A stretch of 64,000 bases of DNA from Eutreptiella sp. 'Long Island Sound 2002' (taxonomy: Eukaryota; Euglenozoa; Euglenophyceae; Eutreptiales; Eutreptiaceae): the NCBI GenBank assembly GCA_964036045.1, contig OZ038385.1, forward strand, positions 59,057,919 to 59,121,918, written 5' to 3'. Below the pieces are notes generated by a model. That model was not told the origin of the DNA and did not search any database. It saw nothing but the letters and a program-made list of their open reading frames with translations. A program made the translations under genes and the position numbers. Below, in pieces: positions 22,701-35,734 of the stretch (positions are counted from its first letter, which is position 1; every line of letters begins with the position of its first letter).

Positions 22701-25039
22701 TGGATGGTACACTTCATACTGGAAGACCATGGGGACAAACGAAAGGGCACAGAAGTACAAATCACTCACGCCCTGGCACACACACACCTCAACTACACCG
22801 TCCCCACCTCAAATGCACTAGTCACCTACGGCGAGGCACGGAAGTCCACGTACAGATTGCAGGCCGACACCGAGGGCATGGCATACACAGTGTACACTTG
22901 GGCAAGGTACGGGGACCTGCCGGCCCCCATCTGGCACCCGGACCCGTCCTGGCAGCAACCTCTCCACGGGAGACGAGTACCACGCCAGAGTGTTAAGCCA
23001 GCGGGGAACACCGCCGCCGGAACCCACGACAACCCACCCCCCCTAAACATCATAAACTCCGCCCTCGCAAACGCTAGAATGCCTCTCATAGACACGGGGT
23101 GCCCTACCCCAGATGACACCACCCACCGCCGAACGTGGGGCACCATCAGAAGGACCCTACACCACGTATCGACCGCGACCAAGCCACCTGGATCGATCAG
23201 GGCTCTGTCACCATCAGGGTGGGGGGGTGGTTGAACACCCTAAGCCCCAACAAACTACGCAGGGTGGCGGGGCCCTACATACTATATCCAGTACCACACG
23301 GCATGGATGGCCCCTGCCCGGAGCTGCGACCCGGGGACCCCCCCTGCGGCCACCCCTGCCCCCACGCACTGTTCCAACCATTGCCCCCACAGCCCGCCCC
23401 ACTCCCAGGTATATACCTAAACACGATAACAGGCGCCAAAGGAGTATACCTCAAGACGGGCAACACCACGGGCCAAGCCGTCCCTCTCGATCAGGTACAC
23501 CACATGGCCCTGGGGCCACGACTACCCAACGCCGACAAACCGCGGAACCCGCTAGCGGGACGCGGCGCACGCGAACCCAGACCAGTGGACCCAAACGCCC
23601 CAGGCCCCGACAGGGCGCTACTACACCTCACCATGAAACACACGGCCCAACTCCCGACCACCCTGGCGGGAGAAAAGTACTTCATCGTGGAGGGACTGAC
23701 GGACGATGTCATCACCCTGGCAGCCAACACCCTGGCGGCCACCACGGACGCGTGGGACGTCGCCGTGGGCCACCCCACGGCGCGTAAGGACAGGGTACAG
23801 GGCACAGAAGACACCCTGACGCCGGACCTTATGAACCACCTGGTGACCCTGACCAGTCCACCGGAACAACACGACCGGAAAACCAAGGGTCCGAAGGTCA
23901 CTGACTGGGCGGTCTTTCATGACAAGCCCCCGGATACCCCCACGGTGACACTAACATGCCACCAACACACATGGTGGGTGGCGCGGTGAAACGCCACGGG
24001 CACAACAGACAAGGTCCACACATTCACACCGGCAGCAAAGCCGGCGACCCCACTGGCACTGGAAGACCGTTTTAGCCACTCCGCCCCCCACACCAACCAC
24101 CCCAGGGCGCACTGGCTAGCCCTCAAAACGGCGATGCACTGGACAGTGGATGCCCCAGCCACGGACACCACGCTACCCGAGACATGGCTTACACTCACGC
24201 ACAACCTGGCAGCATATGTGCGGAAGTAGGGGACAGCACAGGCGCAGCGCTGGATGTCCTGGCCCGCGGACACGGAACGAACTCTCAAACTCCGCACCAC
24301 CAGCCTACAAGAACACACGAATCGGGTTCGGGGTATGCACAGGCCGCAGGAGGGACAGGGACCGGCGTACAGCATATTCCGACGCGACGCACCGAAGCCA
24401 GCCCCCAAACCGGCGCCAGAGCAGCCCCAACCCAAACCGAGGCCCCGCCCGGGGGGAGCGGACACCTCAGCCCGCAGGGCCAAACGGCCCAAACCGGAGC
24501 CCAAAGTGGCCCGAGCGCCGCCGCCACCCGATCCGCAACCGAAGCCGAAGGCCCCAGCATGCCCGCTTTTCATACGGGCGGAACGTGCCGCCATGCACCC
24601 CGAATGGCCAGACGGCGCAGAAGTACAAGGAGTATACGGAACCACGCTTAAAGGGCAACCGAAACAATTCGTATGGTTCCGGGGCAAGATACAGGGCAGA
24701 CTGGCCACACCGGGCCAACACGGCAACCTACAGTTGAAAATCAAGTGGCACGCACTCCCAGAATGGGGCGAAAAAGTGGAGACCTCAAACCTCGAACTCT
24801 GGGACGACAGACAATTCCCGGAGTGCCCGGTGCAGCTCCGCACACCCGCCAACCAGGTACCACCGGGCACCGTCTGGACGGGTGACGTGCCGCAGACATG
24901 GCTGGAGGAACCGGATATACCGGAGGAAGTCGGATTTACCCGAATAGGTGAGGAGGAAAGAAGAGATGGCGAAGCAATAGCACTACACAAGACACATATA
25001 TGGCTGCAGCGATCAACCACAAACTGCGACTGGGACAAT
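19748..25039 (+). pseudogene. Giant LINE ORF1 (about 1,760 codons, broken)
   Basis: The start ATG (19748) is the copy recreated by the LTR element's target duplication; the original lies at 17536. Coding passes between frames near 20280, 22550 and 23140 and meets stops at 23987-23989 and 24227-24229, so this copy is dead. The protein is rich in Pro, Thr, His and Asp. A domain beginning W(S/T)LYR at about 20680 and again at about 21205 is duplicated in tandem: each unit later has LxxHSW (LTLHSWTRGHNIVLH and LAYHSWSTQQSIHLH). The C-terminal third has a basic Pro/Lys stretch (about 24390-24560) and then a compact segment around FVWFRGKIQGRL. No RRM or CCHC motif was found. As in other LINEs, ORF1 probably binds element RNA, but this is inferred from position. 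In copy 2 the reading frame ends at the TGA corresponding to 25037-25039. Confidence 0.6.
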
Positions 25040-28000
25040 GACTACTACCACGCCGCGCCGGGGACCCCACAGGGGCCACCAACATGCGCGCCCCCGAGGT
25101 CACAACTGCGCTTGTCACTCTCATGTCCCTCAACGAACCGGGCGCCCTGTACGACGCGACCAAAGCTCCGGACCTACAAGACGTACCCATCATGGCGAAA
25201 TGCGACCCGGACGCCATGGTGTGGCAGGAGCAGGCCCTCAAAACCCAGACAACCCACCCCAGCTTAACCCCCATCCTCACCAGGACGGGACACCAATACC
25301 GCACCACATGTGTCAAGGGGGTTCCCATGTCCCACAAACGTGAAGTCCAAGTACACATCCACCACCACCTGGGGGTGGAAGGCCGCCTAGAGGCATACGA
25401 ACTGGTAGGCCCAATGTGGCAACTGAATGTCCTCAACGTGCACGTCCCCTTTGGAGACGCCACGGAGACGTTCCTCGAACATCTCATGGAGGCCTACCGA
25501 CAACTTGCCATGATGGGCCCGACTGTCATCATAGGAGACTTCAATGCAGCCCCATCAGCGGACGATCGCGGAGGACGACCGACGCCCAAGGACGCAGCGG
25601 TACAAGTGGCCATGCAACATCTAGGCCTGCAGGACCTCACAGCCTCTCTACGAGGCCAGCCCTCACACAGATCACCACAACCTGGCGCCGCAGATTCCCG
25701 CATCGACCTCTGCTACGCGGACTCGGCACACGTCGAGGTGACGCGGGTGCAATACCATGACCTGCCATCCAAGATCACCGGACACCGACCCCTGGAGGTA
25801 CAAATCAAGGTGCTTCAGGTACCCCCGGCCTCCAGGGATGGCATGGACCACGAAGAACAACCACCCATCCAACCGCCAGGAGAGAACGACACCCACGGAT
25901 GGGTAGCATATTACCGCACGGTACAACGCATCCTGGGCCAGCAAGACAAAACGGACCTCAACCTCGCCATGCGACAGGCGGCCACGGCATGCGGCCTCAG
26001 CGGGCAGCGCAGAACACAGGACGACGCCACCCCGCATCAAGACCTACGATCCCTGGTCACAACCATATGGCACGACAAGCGAGCACTGCACACGGCAATG
26101 CACTCACATGACCTGCAAGCCCAAAATGACGCCCAGGAAATCGCAGCACGACTGGAAACCGCACGCCAGCAACTCAGAGAATGGCACGTCCGCCGGGCGA
26201 AGGAGCTGGCGCAAGAACAACAGCGCTACTTCCAAAACCCCCAACCCTACAAATCACTGAAACACGTGGACAAGGTCCTGGGGAAGACGGGCCACCGAGG
26301 CATCAAGGCGGTACGCCTACAGGACGGCACAGTGACCAACGATCCCAAGGTGGTCCTGGAAGAAGTCCTCAACAGCTTCCTGCGCCAGCACAACACTGAG
26401 GATGGCGATCTGTCAGCATACACAGAGGAACTGATATCCCACCCGCCGAAACTCTACAACCGGACACAGCGACGAGACATGCACCGAACCCCGTTCACAA
26501 TTCGGGAGCTCGATGAGGTGTTGTACAAACTACAACCGGCGAAAACTCCGGGAGTGGACGGACTCCCGGCGGAGCTCTACCGTAGACTACCACTGAACCT
26601 GAAGAGACACTTAGCCGCGCGCCTGTGGGATATCGCCATCGGGAAAACGGACGTGCCACCCGACTGGGCGAACCTAGTACACCCGCTCTATAAGAAAGGC
26701 GACCGGGCGAACCCGGACAATTGGAGACCCATCGTGTGCGCCACCACGGAGGCCAAACTCATATGGATGCTCATCCTCAAACGGGTGGCCCTGGCAGTGT
26801 ACCGGGCTGTACCGCCCACCATGTGGGGGGCCATACCGGGTAGATCACCGTTGGAGGCCATATTTATGCAAGACGCCGTGGTGGACATGGACCCGATCAG
26901 CCTCATCATCACATCCCTGGACGTCAAGGGGGCCTTCCCCGACACCCCGCACCGCCTCCTACGGGCCGTCTGGGAACACATGGGACTCCCCTTCCAGGGC
27001 TTCCAGCAAGCATACCTCGCCACCCGCATGTACGCCGTGAAAACCGACGTGGGCACCACCCCATGGGTCCACCCCGCCATTGGGGTCCCACAAGGGGGTG
27101 CGGAAGGCCCATTCCTCTTCCTACTCGTCACCCTCCCGCTGGCGTTTTACATCCGACGCACGTACCCGGACGTGGCACCATATCCCCTACGGACCACGCT
27201 CCTAGCGTTTGCGGACGACATGGCGGTGGTGACCGCCACCGCGCGCCAACCCCTGCCGACCACCCCGGACCCCGCCAGAGCCACCAGGGTCCTCCACGTC
27301 GTCACCACCTATCTGGAGGGCAATCAGCTGCTGGTACACAACGTCAAATTTGCCACCATGGTACACAATGCACCGCCGCCACCCCTCCGCCCCGGGGACC
27401 TGCCCATGGACCCAGTAAACACGGCCACCTACCTGGGAGTCCAGCAAGCGGCCACCGCAGGCGGGGTCACCCTACCGCCAAACCTGTTACGGCAGCTGAC
27501 AAGGACACTGGTTATAGCATCAGCATCAGCATCACAGCACTCTCCACCCAGGCTTTGGCATACTTCCTACAAGCCGTGCTCAACGCAGCTATAGGATTCC
27601 AAGCCCTGCACCTAATGCACCCCCAACACATGCTACAAGCAGCCATCACCACAGTACGACGAGCGTGGACCATCCACGGCCACCAGCCCACGTCACTGCC
27701 TGCAACGGTGCGTGCGGCATCGCCACCGTACTACGGAGACAACACCGACCACCTCGTCCACAACGCGTACACAGCTCACACTGCGGCCCACCTGCATCGT
27801 CTCATGCACAATCACGAGCCGGAGGTACGGGAAGTCTTCACGCTGACGCTGCGGGAGGCCCAGTACCACCGCAACACCTGCCCCCAATACATACTTCACC
27901 AGCGGGGTCTCCCCACCAAGGTGGGGACCCGCATATGGAACCACCTACAACTCCTACTGCCCCACCACAACCACGTCATCCAAACGAACCATCGGTGCAG

Positions 28001-28841
28001 GGAAACCGGCCCTCTGGCGGTCCTTCACACCGATGTGGGGGGGGGGACCAACGGGTAGCACCACCACTCTGGACCTGGTGGGCACCACCCTCCACCTCGT
28101 ACGGGTCACCCCGAACCAGATGAAAGCCCTCCAACGAGTGGGCACACACCACGTCCCATTCCTACAACACCCGGAGTGGCCCAACAAGTCACTCCTGGAG
28201 AACCACATGCGCAGTGCGGCCACCCAAACCGGGCACCCCCAGCCAACAGATGAGGAAGTACGTGAGGCGTACAACCTGTTTTGGAACACGCACAAACGAC
28301 CACTGCCACCGAGCCCACTGCAAGGGAACCAAGCCCACCACCGGCCACCGGAGCAAGTGGAATATGTACCCAGCACCACGGTACCAGCGGTACTCCTCCT
28401 AGCACCCAACGGGCTAAAGACCACGTTGCGGCCGGGCAAAGCGGGGGGCAACCTGTGGATGCTACCGCCACCCACGGCGCGCCCCTTCTGTCCGCCGCCA
28501 CTATCGCAAGACAAGCTGACGGGCACCCCCACCACTTGCTGGCGATGTGGGCCCCACGCGCTGGCCACCCCATGGTCCCTCCTCCAGTTACTGGCGCGCT
28601 ACCACCCCATGCCAACGGCCCACGCTACCCCGGAACAGCACCGGGGGCTGCGCACGCACTTCGAACAAGCGGCAGAGAGTGACACGGCCACAGTGACGTG
28701 GGACCCCAGCACCAAGGCGGAATGGAGATTTCACAGGGGCACGTGGAACACCCAGCACCCAGCCATCACTTTCCCGGTGATAGCCAAGCACCGCAGCGCC
28801 ACGCCGGAGGCTCCAGCATACCCGGTCAAACACCGATGCTC

Positions 28842-28855
28842 CCAAGTACAGGACT
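28842..28855 (+). repeat. SINE target duplication, left copy
   Basis: CCAAGTACAGGACT is repeated at 29148-29161. The uninterrupted site is seen in giant LINE copy 2 at about 44167-44180, which confirms the insertion. Confidence 0.92.
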
Positions 28856-29147
28856 ACGAAGGTCTCGTAGTTCAGCGGTCATGCACGTGACGCCTGAACT
28901 AAAGGTGCTCGGTTCGAATCCCGGTGGAGGCTGAACGCAATGTCCAAGGCGCTAGGGTGTCGGTGACCCCGCGAGCCGGAAGGGACACAGCGTCGGTTCG
29001 AACCCCGGTGGGGGAGGAACGTAGTGTCCTAGGCGCTAGGGTGTCGGTGACCCCGCGAGCCGGAAGGGATGCTGCGAGGGACAGGTAGGGATCACTGATA
29101 CGCTGGAGTTCGGAGATCGCCCGAGCAACTTACCTTACCTTACCTTA
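28856..29147 (+). mobile_element. Dimeric tRNA-like SINE with TTACC tail
   Basis: This 292-bp insert has a tRNA-like head. A-box-like TAGTTCAGCGG (28868-28878) and B box GGTTCGAATCC (28911-28921) have pol III promoter spacing. An anticodon-like stem CGCCT/AGGTG encloses a 7-nt loop between them. The rest is a diverged tandem duplication: each half has GGTTCGAAnCCCGGTGG, then GGCGCTAGGGTGTCGGTGA and CCCCGCGAGCCGGAAGGGA. It ends in about four TTACC units. The 14-bp flanking duplication and the empty site in copy 2 prove mobility. The tail resembles the giant LINE's (CCTA)n tail, so that LINE is a candidate for mobilising it. Confidence 0.9.
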
Positions 29148-30806
29148 CCAAGTACAGGACTGGCAGACGGTCGAGTGGACCACATTCCACCCGCAGACAG
29201 CATACTTACTCCAGTACGTGTACGGCTACCTGACACAGGGCCATGAAAGGAACAATGACTATGTCCGCATGAACCCGGCGGCAACCGAGATCATCCGCCA
29301 GGGGGTGGGGGTGTATGCTACCCGGAGACTCCGACCGGACACCAGCACGCCGTGGGCCTCCAGGGAACGGGGGGCACACATCCATGCCTACCAACCAACG
29401 ATGCCGTGCCGCCTGCCGCACCCGGACAACCACACCACGATCATCCTCGCGGATGCCTCCGGCACTACAAGCCTCACCCCGGCGGCCGGGGGGGCGGCTT
29501 TAGAGTTGGAAGTGGACACGACAAACCGACTGCACCAACGCCACCTCACGGGGGCTACCATCTTCGGGGCCTCCTCTCACGGAGAACTGAAGACGCTGGC
29601 GATCGTCGTGGACGCCGTCAATGACACCCACCAAACGCCGCGTGACCAGACGCACCATGTGTGGGTAGTAGTGGACGCAGCGGTGGACTTCCAAATCGTC
29701 CGCAGGCTGGCGCGGCAACCCCTGCACAAGGCGACTGACTCTAGCCTGGGCACCCAGGCCCTACACCTCTGGACAGCCCTGAGGCGCCTCCCCAAACACG
29801 TCGTCCTGCATCTCGTCAAACAAGAATCTCATCGGTATAGCCTGGGCAACAGACACATAGACCTGCATGCCCACAACCAGCTTGCCGAGCACATGCCGGA
29901 CAGCGAGGACCCACCGCTACGAGACCACATGCACATACACCTCCAGCACCTGCCACCCATCCCACGCCCCGGGGAACCACCAGCCTGGGTGCCAGACGAT
30001 CGCATCTATAACGACACGGGGAGGGCATACCACTACCCACAACCCATCCGCACCATGGCGCACATTCGGGGCAGTCAAGCCGACAACGCCCTTTTGAGCC
30101 GTCTCCAGTACGAAATGCGCATCGCATTGTACTTCTCGGCTTTGGACCCATCCCTGATGCCGGTGCACCTGCAGACACGACGTGCCCAGCTCTTGCTCGA
30201 GCAGCTGCCCCTTCTAGACAGGGTGGCACGCTGGTATGCCCGGCGAGGTATAGACATACCCCCGGAATACACAATATGCCCCTGCCATCTCCAACAGCCA
30301 GAAACATGGGAACACTTCAAACGCTGCCCATTAGCCCAAGAGGACAACCAGCTGGCCACGTGGGCACCGGATAGCACCGTCACACAACACGCCGGATGGG
30401 GCCGGGCCACGCCACCGGCAAATGAGGTTCGACGCCTGATGCGACAGCTGGAAATCAAGGAGGCAGTGCTCAGAGGAGCGGTGCCACTCCAGCTTTACAG
30501 GGTCGTTGCCGACCACGCCCCAGAACCCAGGGCCACAATACGTCACATGCAGCTCACCGCCGTCAGAAGGGCGGACGCACAGCTGCAGCACCGCGTTCAA
30601 GTATACACACAGGAAGCACAACAAACATCCCACGACCGCCGCACGTACTATAATCTCCTCATCCACTACCAACATGCGCAACGTAGCGACTAGCCACACG
30701 CACGGGCCCGCAGCAACAGCCAGGCACCTACCGTAGCACCGCCCGGAGCGCGCGCCCCCTCCCCTGTAGTGGCCCGATCGTCCTGCGAACGACACCTCTC
30801 CTCAGG

Positions 30807-33800
30807 ATGCCCGAAGGTGAAGCACCGCATCCACGGCCGGGGAACCCATGCGGGGTCTGCATGGAGGTGAACGACGACGATGGCAACCCCCTTTGCGGGC
30901 ATGACCTCGGCTGCGGCGGCACGGAGCAGCTGCACTGGTTCTGCAGCCCGTGCATCGCGAACTTGTGGTCGTGCCCACTCTGCCGGCGACCGCAACGACT
31001 CTGCACGGCTCTGCCGCCGCGCGAAACGCAAGACGAAGAGCTCACCCTCCAGACGCTGCGGACTCTGATCCGGCAAAACGTCTGGAACGACGGCGCGGGG
31101 GAGGACAGCCCCAACGTCGAGTGGTTGGACGTCCGCACCGACGAGGACCCAGCGACACCCCCCCCCCCCGCCCCCCCTGGCGCGCACCAACCTGGACGCT
31201 GCCAGACCCGGACGCGGACCCAACGGTTTACGTCCCCGACCACGAGGACTACAACGACGCACCACGGGGCAGTCTGCCCCCCATTGGCAACCTGCCCGGC
31301 AGTTGGGGCTACGTCAGCCCCACGAACCAAAACAACTACCGCAACATCGTCGTCACCCTCACCACCCGCCTCCCGATCGCCTTCGGCTGGCTGGTGGGGG
31401 ACGCGGAATGGGCGATGGGCATCGCCCGCGGTGCCCATGGCGCCGAGTGGGGGGACTTCTTCCACCGCGGCGGGCCCATGACCCCGGGGGCGACCGAGAG
31501 GCTGATGGCGGCCTACCTCACGTGGAGGGGCACACCCCCTCCACGCAGCCTCGAATCGCTGATACAGCGCACACTGCAGCCGCACGTCCCGCCACCACAA
31601 CCGGGCACATACGGCAATGCAGCGGTGGCCAGGATGATGGCCAGAGGTACCCGGCTCCACGGTTCATCCTACTCCCCCCGGAGAATCACCGCAACCATCA
31701 CCACCGCCCCGCCCCGATCCCGCGCCACGACAGCGACTAGGGCCACGAGCGTACGTGCCCGAACGTCGGCCGCGACATCCTCCACATCCCCCGACCCATC
31801 CACCTCCGCCCCCACCATGCCCGCCGCCGAACCACACCAACAACACGCCGCCGACACCACGCGGACTACAGGCGTTCCGGCACCATCTAGGGCCGGCACA
31901 CCACAGAGCCCCCGACAAGAGCGTGCGTCCAAACGGGCGGCGCAACGACAACCAACACAACACCGCACGACCACAGGGAGCCGGGGACACCTAGCATCAC
32001 CTGCCAGGAGCGGAGCCCTACCCGGCCCCACGAATACGGGGGCGGTGGGTACCCAGCCCGGGCAGCCCCCCCGCACCGCACACCCGCACAGGGTACCGGC
32101 CCCGAGCCCCACAGGGAGCCCGCAACCCCTAACACCACCCGTCGCGCCTGCGCACGGCCCACGGCCTGCAGCCAGCCAAGCGGCAACAACACAGGCCCAC
32201 CCGGAACCCCGCCCGCACCATGGCGCACCTGACCGGCCGGCAGCGGACCCAACGTACACGCCGACCGACAACCTCCCCACACGGACACACACCGCTACCC
32301 CGACCGACGCCACCACCGCCCGGCCCTCCGACGCCGGGCACCCCCACACCCACGGCCCCACCGGGGGCCTAACCCCCCGGGCTTCGGCAACGACCGGCAC
32401 GGAGGACCTACCGGCCACAACGCACGGCGGGTCGGTGCCCCAGCAGCACCACGCCCCACCAACCAGACCACCGGCACGACCGGCAGAACCGTCATCTCCC
32501 GGCCGCCCGGCCCCCGGCCCAGGCCCCGGCCCGGATCCGCCACGCACCGCCGCCCCGGCGGACGCCCCGCAGCCCGCGGACCCGGGGGGCCTACCCGAGC
32601 CGCCACCCGTGGCGGGAGGCCACGCCCGGGGGGCACCACCGCCGGCGGACGATGACGCCGAACCGCCTACACCGCCGACCCAACCGCAGCGCGACGCACC
32701 CGCGGTGGGCGCGGAAGGACTGCAGAGACCCCCGCAACGAACGCCGACACCAGCACCAATGGGGGAACCTGGCGGAGGAACGGACCAGACATCAGTGCGG
32801 AGTGCCGACCTGACGAACGACACGGCACACGGAGGAGACGAGGCATTGGCAGATGGCCAGCCTGACGCGGAACCCGAGGGGCCAGCTCCCGACACCGGGT
32901 GTGCGGACGGCCCCCACCGGCCCTCGACCGCGGATCACGCGGGCGCCGCCCCCCGGGCGCACCTGGCAGCCCGCGCAGACACGAGCAGGCCAGGGGAGGC
33001 GCTGCCGCGAGATCCACCGGAAACCAGCGCGGGGTCAGAGGCCCGGGAAACCACGCCCGACACGCCCCGGCGCGCGGACGAAGGAGAAACGTCACCCAGC
33101 GGGCACAACCGCGACGACGACTCCTTCGATGCCTTCATGGACTCCTGCAGGGATGACCCCCGGACGGTCCCAGCACCGGAGATGCCACGCGTACACCTGG
33201 AGCCGCAACGCGACCAGGCGGAGGATACGCCCCTCACGGTGCCACGACAAGCGCACCTCCAGCGTGACTACACCACCCTGGGGCAGATTGCCGCTACGGG
33301 CGAGGGGCAGACGACCGCGAGCGGCGCGGCGGACCGGACTACGGACGAGCGCAACGCCCCAGGTGAGGGCACGCGCGCGGGAGCGGCCACCAACACCGCG
33401 AGTGAGCCTGTCGCCCCACCGCCGGGGCCCGCCCCGCCCTGGGGGCGGGGACACCTGGACTATGCACGCTTGGAGGGTGACGCCGGCCACCCCAGCGAAC
33501 AAGCAGAGCAAAAAGCGACCCAAGACCTAAGCTTCTGGATCCCCAGGCTTGTCACAGGGGAGCAGTTCGAACTGGCGGTCCGCATACGATGGGTACTTTC
33601 TTCGTGGTCCCGCCACCTCGCGGAGGGAGCACGCACCATGGCAGACGTCACGTTTGGTCATCGGACAGGGCACACGCCCCCCGCCACCATGGACCGCCCC
33701 GACCAATGGCGCTATGTGGCCACCCGGCTCATGGCGCATATGGGAGCCTACAGCCCAGATGAAATGAACGGACTGCACTGGCGGTGGCACCAGCGCGCCG

Positions 33801-35671
33801 CCCTGCACATCCGTGCGGCCATGCAGGACCATAATATCTGGAACATCCCTTGATCACCGGGCCACCAGGGACACGCCTCAGGCCACCGGCGACCGCGGTC
33901 CCAAGACGTCCCGGAGTCCCCCAGACAGGCGGCGCGCCGAAACTCACCGGACCACCCACGGGGTCCACCACCCGGTAGGGGTTCCCCCTTTGGCACATAC
34001 AGCAGCCCCCTGCGGCCGTTCGCCCCACGGAGGAGTCCGGGCAGTCCCCACGCCTCGAGGGTGCAAGGCGACACGCCGGAGCAGCGCCAAGAAACCAGGC
34101 ACCCTGGCCGATCCCGTCGCCGCAGCCGCACGCCGCCCCCCGCAGCGCGACGAGTCCTCTTCAATGAGGATATGGACAGGGACCACGGGGGCCCCCGCGA
34201 CCCCCAAGCTCGGCGAACATCATCGACCTCCGACCCAAGACGCCGGTCCAAGAGGCCCCGCACCGAGCGGACGCACATCCCCACCATTCTCACGCCGGCC
34301 GAGCGCGAGCGGCAAGCAACGCTTCAAGCAGACCCGCGCCAGACGGCGGGCGAAACGTCCAGCTCATCTGCCTCCTCCCTCCCGGGGTCAGCGGCCGATC
34401 CGCTACCGAGAGGACCACAGGCCACGGACACGCGACCAAGGGAGCCCGTGCCCGACCCCAGCCCTACTCAAGGGGCGGGGGGGCAGCCCTCCCCGCAGTC
34501 CAGAAGCCGCGAGGCCACGGAGGGCACATCGCGGCAGCCGGGACACGACGCGAGCAGACCGAGGGCGGACACAGAGATGACAGGGACCTCCAGCCCCCAG
34601 GAGCCCGCTGGCCCACTGCCCACCGCCACGCCCTGCTCGATGCCCCAGCAACGGGAACCCCCCACGAAGTACATGCCTGGGGGACAACCGGGCGCCACCT
34701 CACGGCACCCCTCCCCGGCTGACGCGGCACTGGACCAAGATCGGGTGGCCATGCCCCCCGCGCCCCCCCGACCGCCACAGCAACGGGGCACGCATCCCTT
34801 CGACGACGCGGAACTGAAGGCGCTCTACGACATCCACGCTTCCACGCCCTCGAGCGAGCTGGTGGCCACCCTCCGGGAACACCTCCGTAACGTCGACCCG
34901 AACAGGCTTTTCGCCGTAGTCCCCCTGCCACATGCCCCGACAACCCAAATCGTTGTGCGACAGCTCCAGGCGCTCGTCACCCCCGGGACACAGGTCTCTG
35001 ACGACCTCATTGAAGCGTGGATCTGGTGGTTCAACACCCACCAACCGGCCCAAGGAGGCGTATGGGTCCCACACCTGGGCTGGATACACACGCTCATAGC
35101 GCCACCGACGGACCCCAGGCCTGCACCCACCACCGGAGGCCGGGAGCGGGGCGCCCCACCACCGAGACCCGACAACCTCCGTATCCCACCGCACGAGGGC
35201 CTGGAGGCATGGGAAAGCGGGACCGCCCGTAGCAGGGGGCACAACCTCACGAACCTGACGGCGCACTACCCGGAGACGACGCGCGCAGCACCCCCACCGC
35301 GCGAACGTGACCCCGGTACCATCGCCATGATCGTACTGGAGAATGGCCACTACTACCAGGTGCGGATCATCCCGCACCCGCAGGACAACCATTGGAGCCT
35401 GGAGGCCGTCGACTCCATGCTCCAGGCGACCACGGGCCTGCCGAACAACCCTACCCCCCTGCTCCCAAACCAACCCCCGGACCCCCTGACGGCCATTGTG
35501 TCGGGGGCGGCAGGCACCTGGCACCCAGGCCACGCCCTCTACTGCCTCTGGCGGTGGGCGCGGCGCCGCTGGCCGCACACCAGGGCGTGGTCAGCGGCGT
35601 GGAGATTCTACCTCGACGGCCGGCAGCAGATGGAGGCCATCCCGGAGCCGACGGCAGAAAACCCCCACTGA
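30807..35671 (+). pseudogene. Giant LINE ORF3: RING finger plus long Pro/Thr-rich protein
   Basis: The ATG at 30807 lies 113 nt after the ORF2 stop. Residues 15-59 form a RING-type zinc finger: C15-x2-C18, C36, H43-x2-C46-x2-C49, C56-x2-C59, with HWFCSPCI and CPLCR as in E3 ubiquitin ligases. A long Pro/Thr/Ala/Gly-rich, probably disordered region follows, then a folded-looking segment near 33520-33850 (FWIPRLVTGEQFELAVRIRW) and a second at 34800-35650. The last segment has VSDDLIEAWIWWF, GHYYQV and HWSLEAVDSM, faintly like Ulp1/C48 proteases, but no catalytic Cys is clear. Two extra C in the poly(C) at 31148-31159 shift the frame and TGA 33851-33853 interrupts it; copy 2 reads through both places. 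Function in the LINE is unknown: ubiquitination of a host or element protein is one reading. Confidence 0.7.
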
Positions 35672-35734
35672 GCCCAACTTATGCCCCGTCTTCGCGGTTC
35701 ACCAGATCCGGCCACTGAAGCTGGGTGGGCAGCT

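Larger units (their letters stand above)
25084..30693 (+). pseudogene. Giant LINE ORF2: endonuclease, reverse transcriptase, RNase H
   Basis: ATG 25084 follows an in-frame TGA at 25037-25039. The product would nick target DNA and copy element RNA at the nick. The AP-endonuclease-like domain spans residues 1-240: Asn17, Glu49 (VWQEQ), GDFNA (151-155), SRIDL with Asp208, and TGHRPL with His234 in place of the usual SDH. The RT has YKKGDRANPDNWRPI (537-550), SLDVKGAF with Asp613, PQGG (669-672) and AFADDM with Asp711 and Asp712. RNase H follows (ADASG at 29449, HGELKTL, VVDAAVDF, then a His/Asp box), with a Cys/His motif CPCH...HFKRC near 30279-30325. Breaks are a CATCAG microsatellite gain near 27515, an extra G in a G run near 28045, and the SINE at 28856-29147. 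Copy 2 is intact at these three places. Confidence 0.88.

Noticed and set aside
23917-25038. 373-codon minus-strand frame opposite LINE ORF1
   Set aside because: Low-complexity Ser/Cys/Val string opposite a T-poor coding strand; ORF1 on the plus strand continues in copy 2.
28868-28921. A genuine tRNA gene
   Set aside because: A and B boxes are good, but the acceptor stem does not pair fully, the anticodon loop lacks the usual T33, and the unit is the head of a target-duplicated SINE.
31669-32895. 408-codon minus-strand frame opposite ORF3
   Set aside because: It is the shadow of the GC-rich Pro/Thr-coding strand; the plus strand has the RING finger and a matching frame in copy 2.
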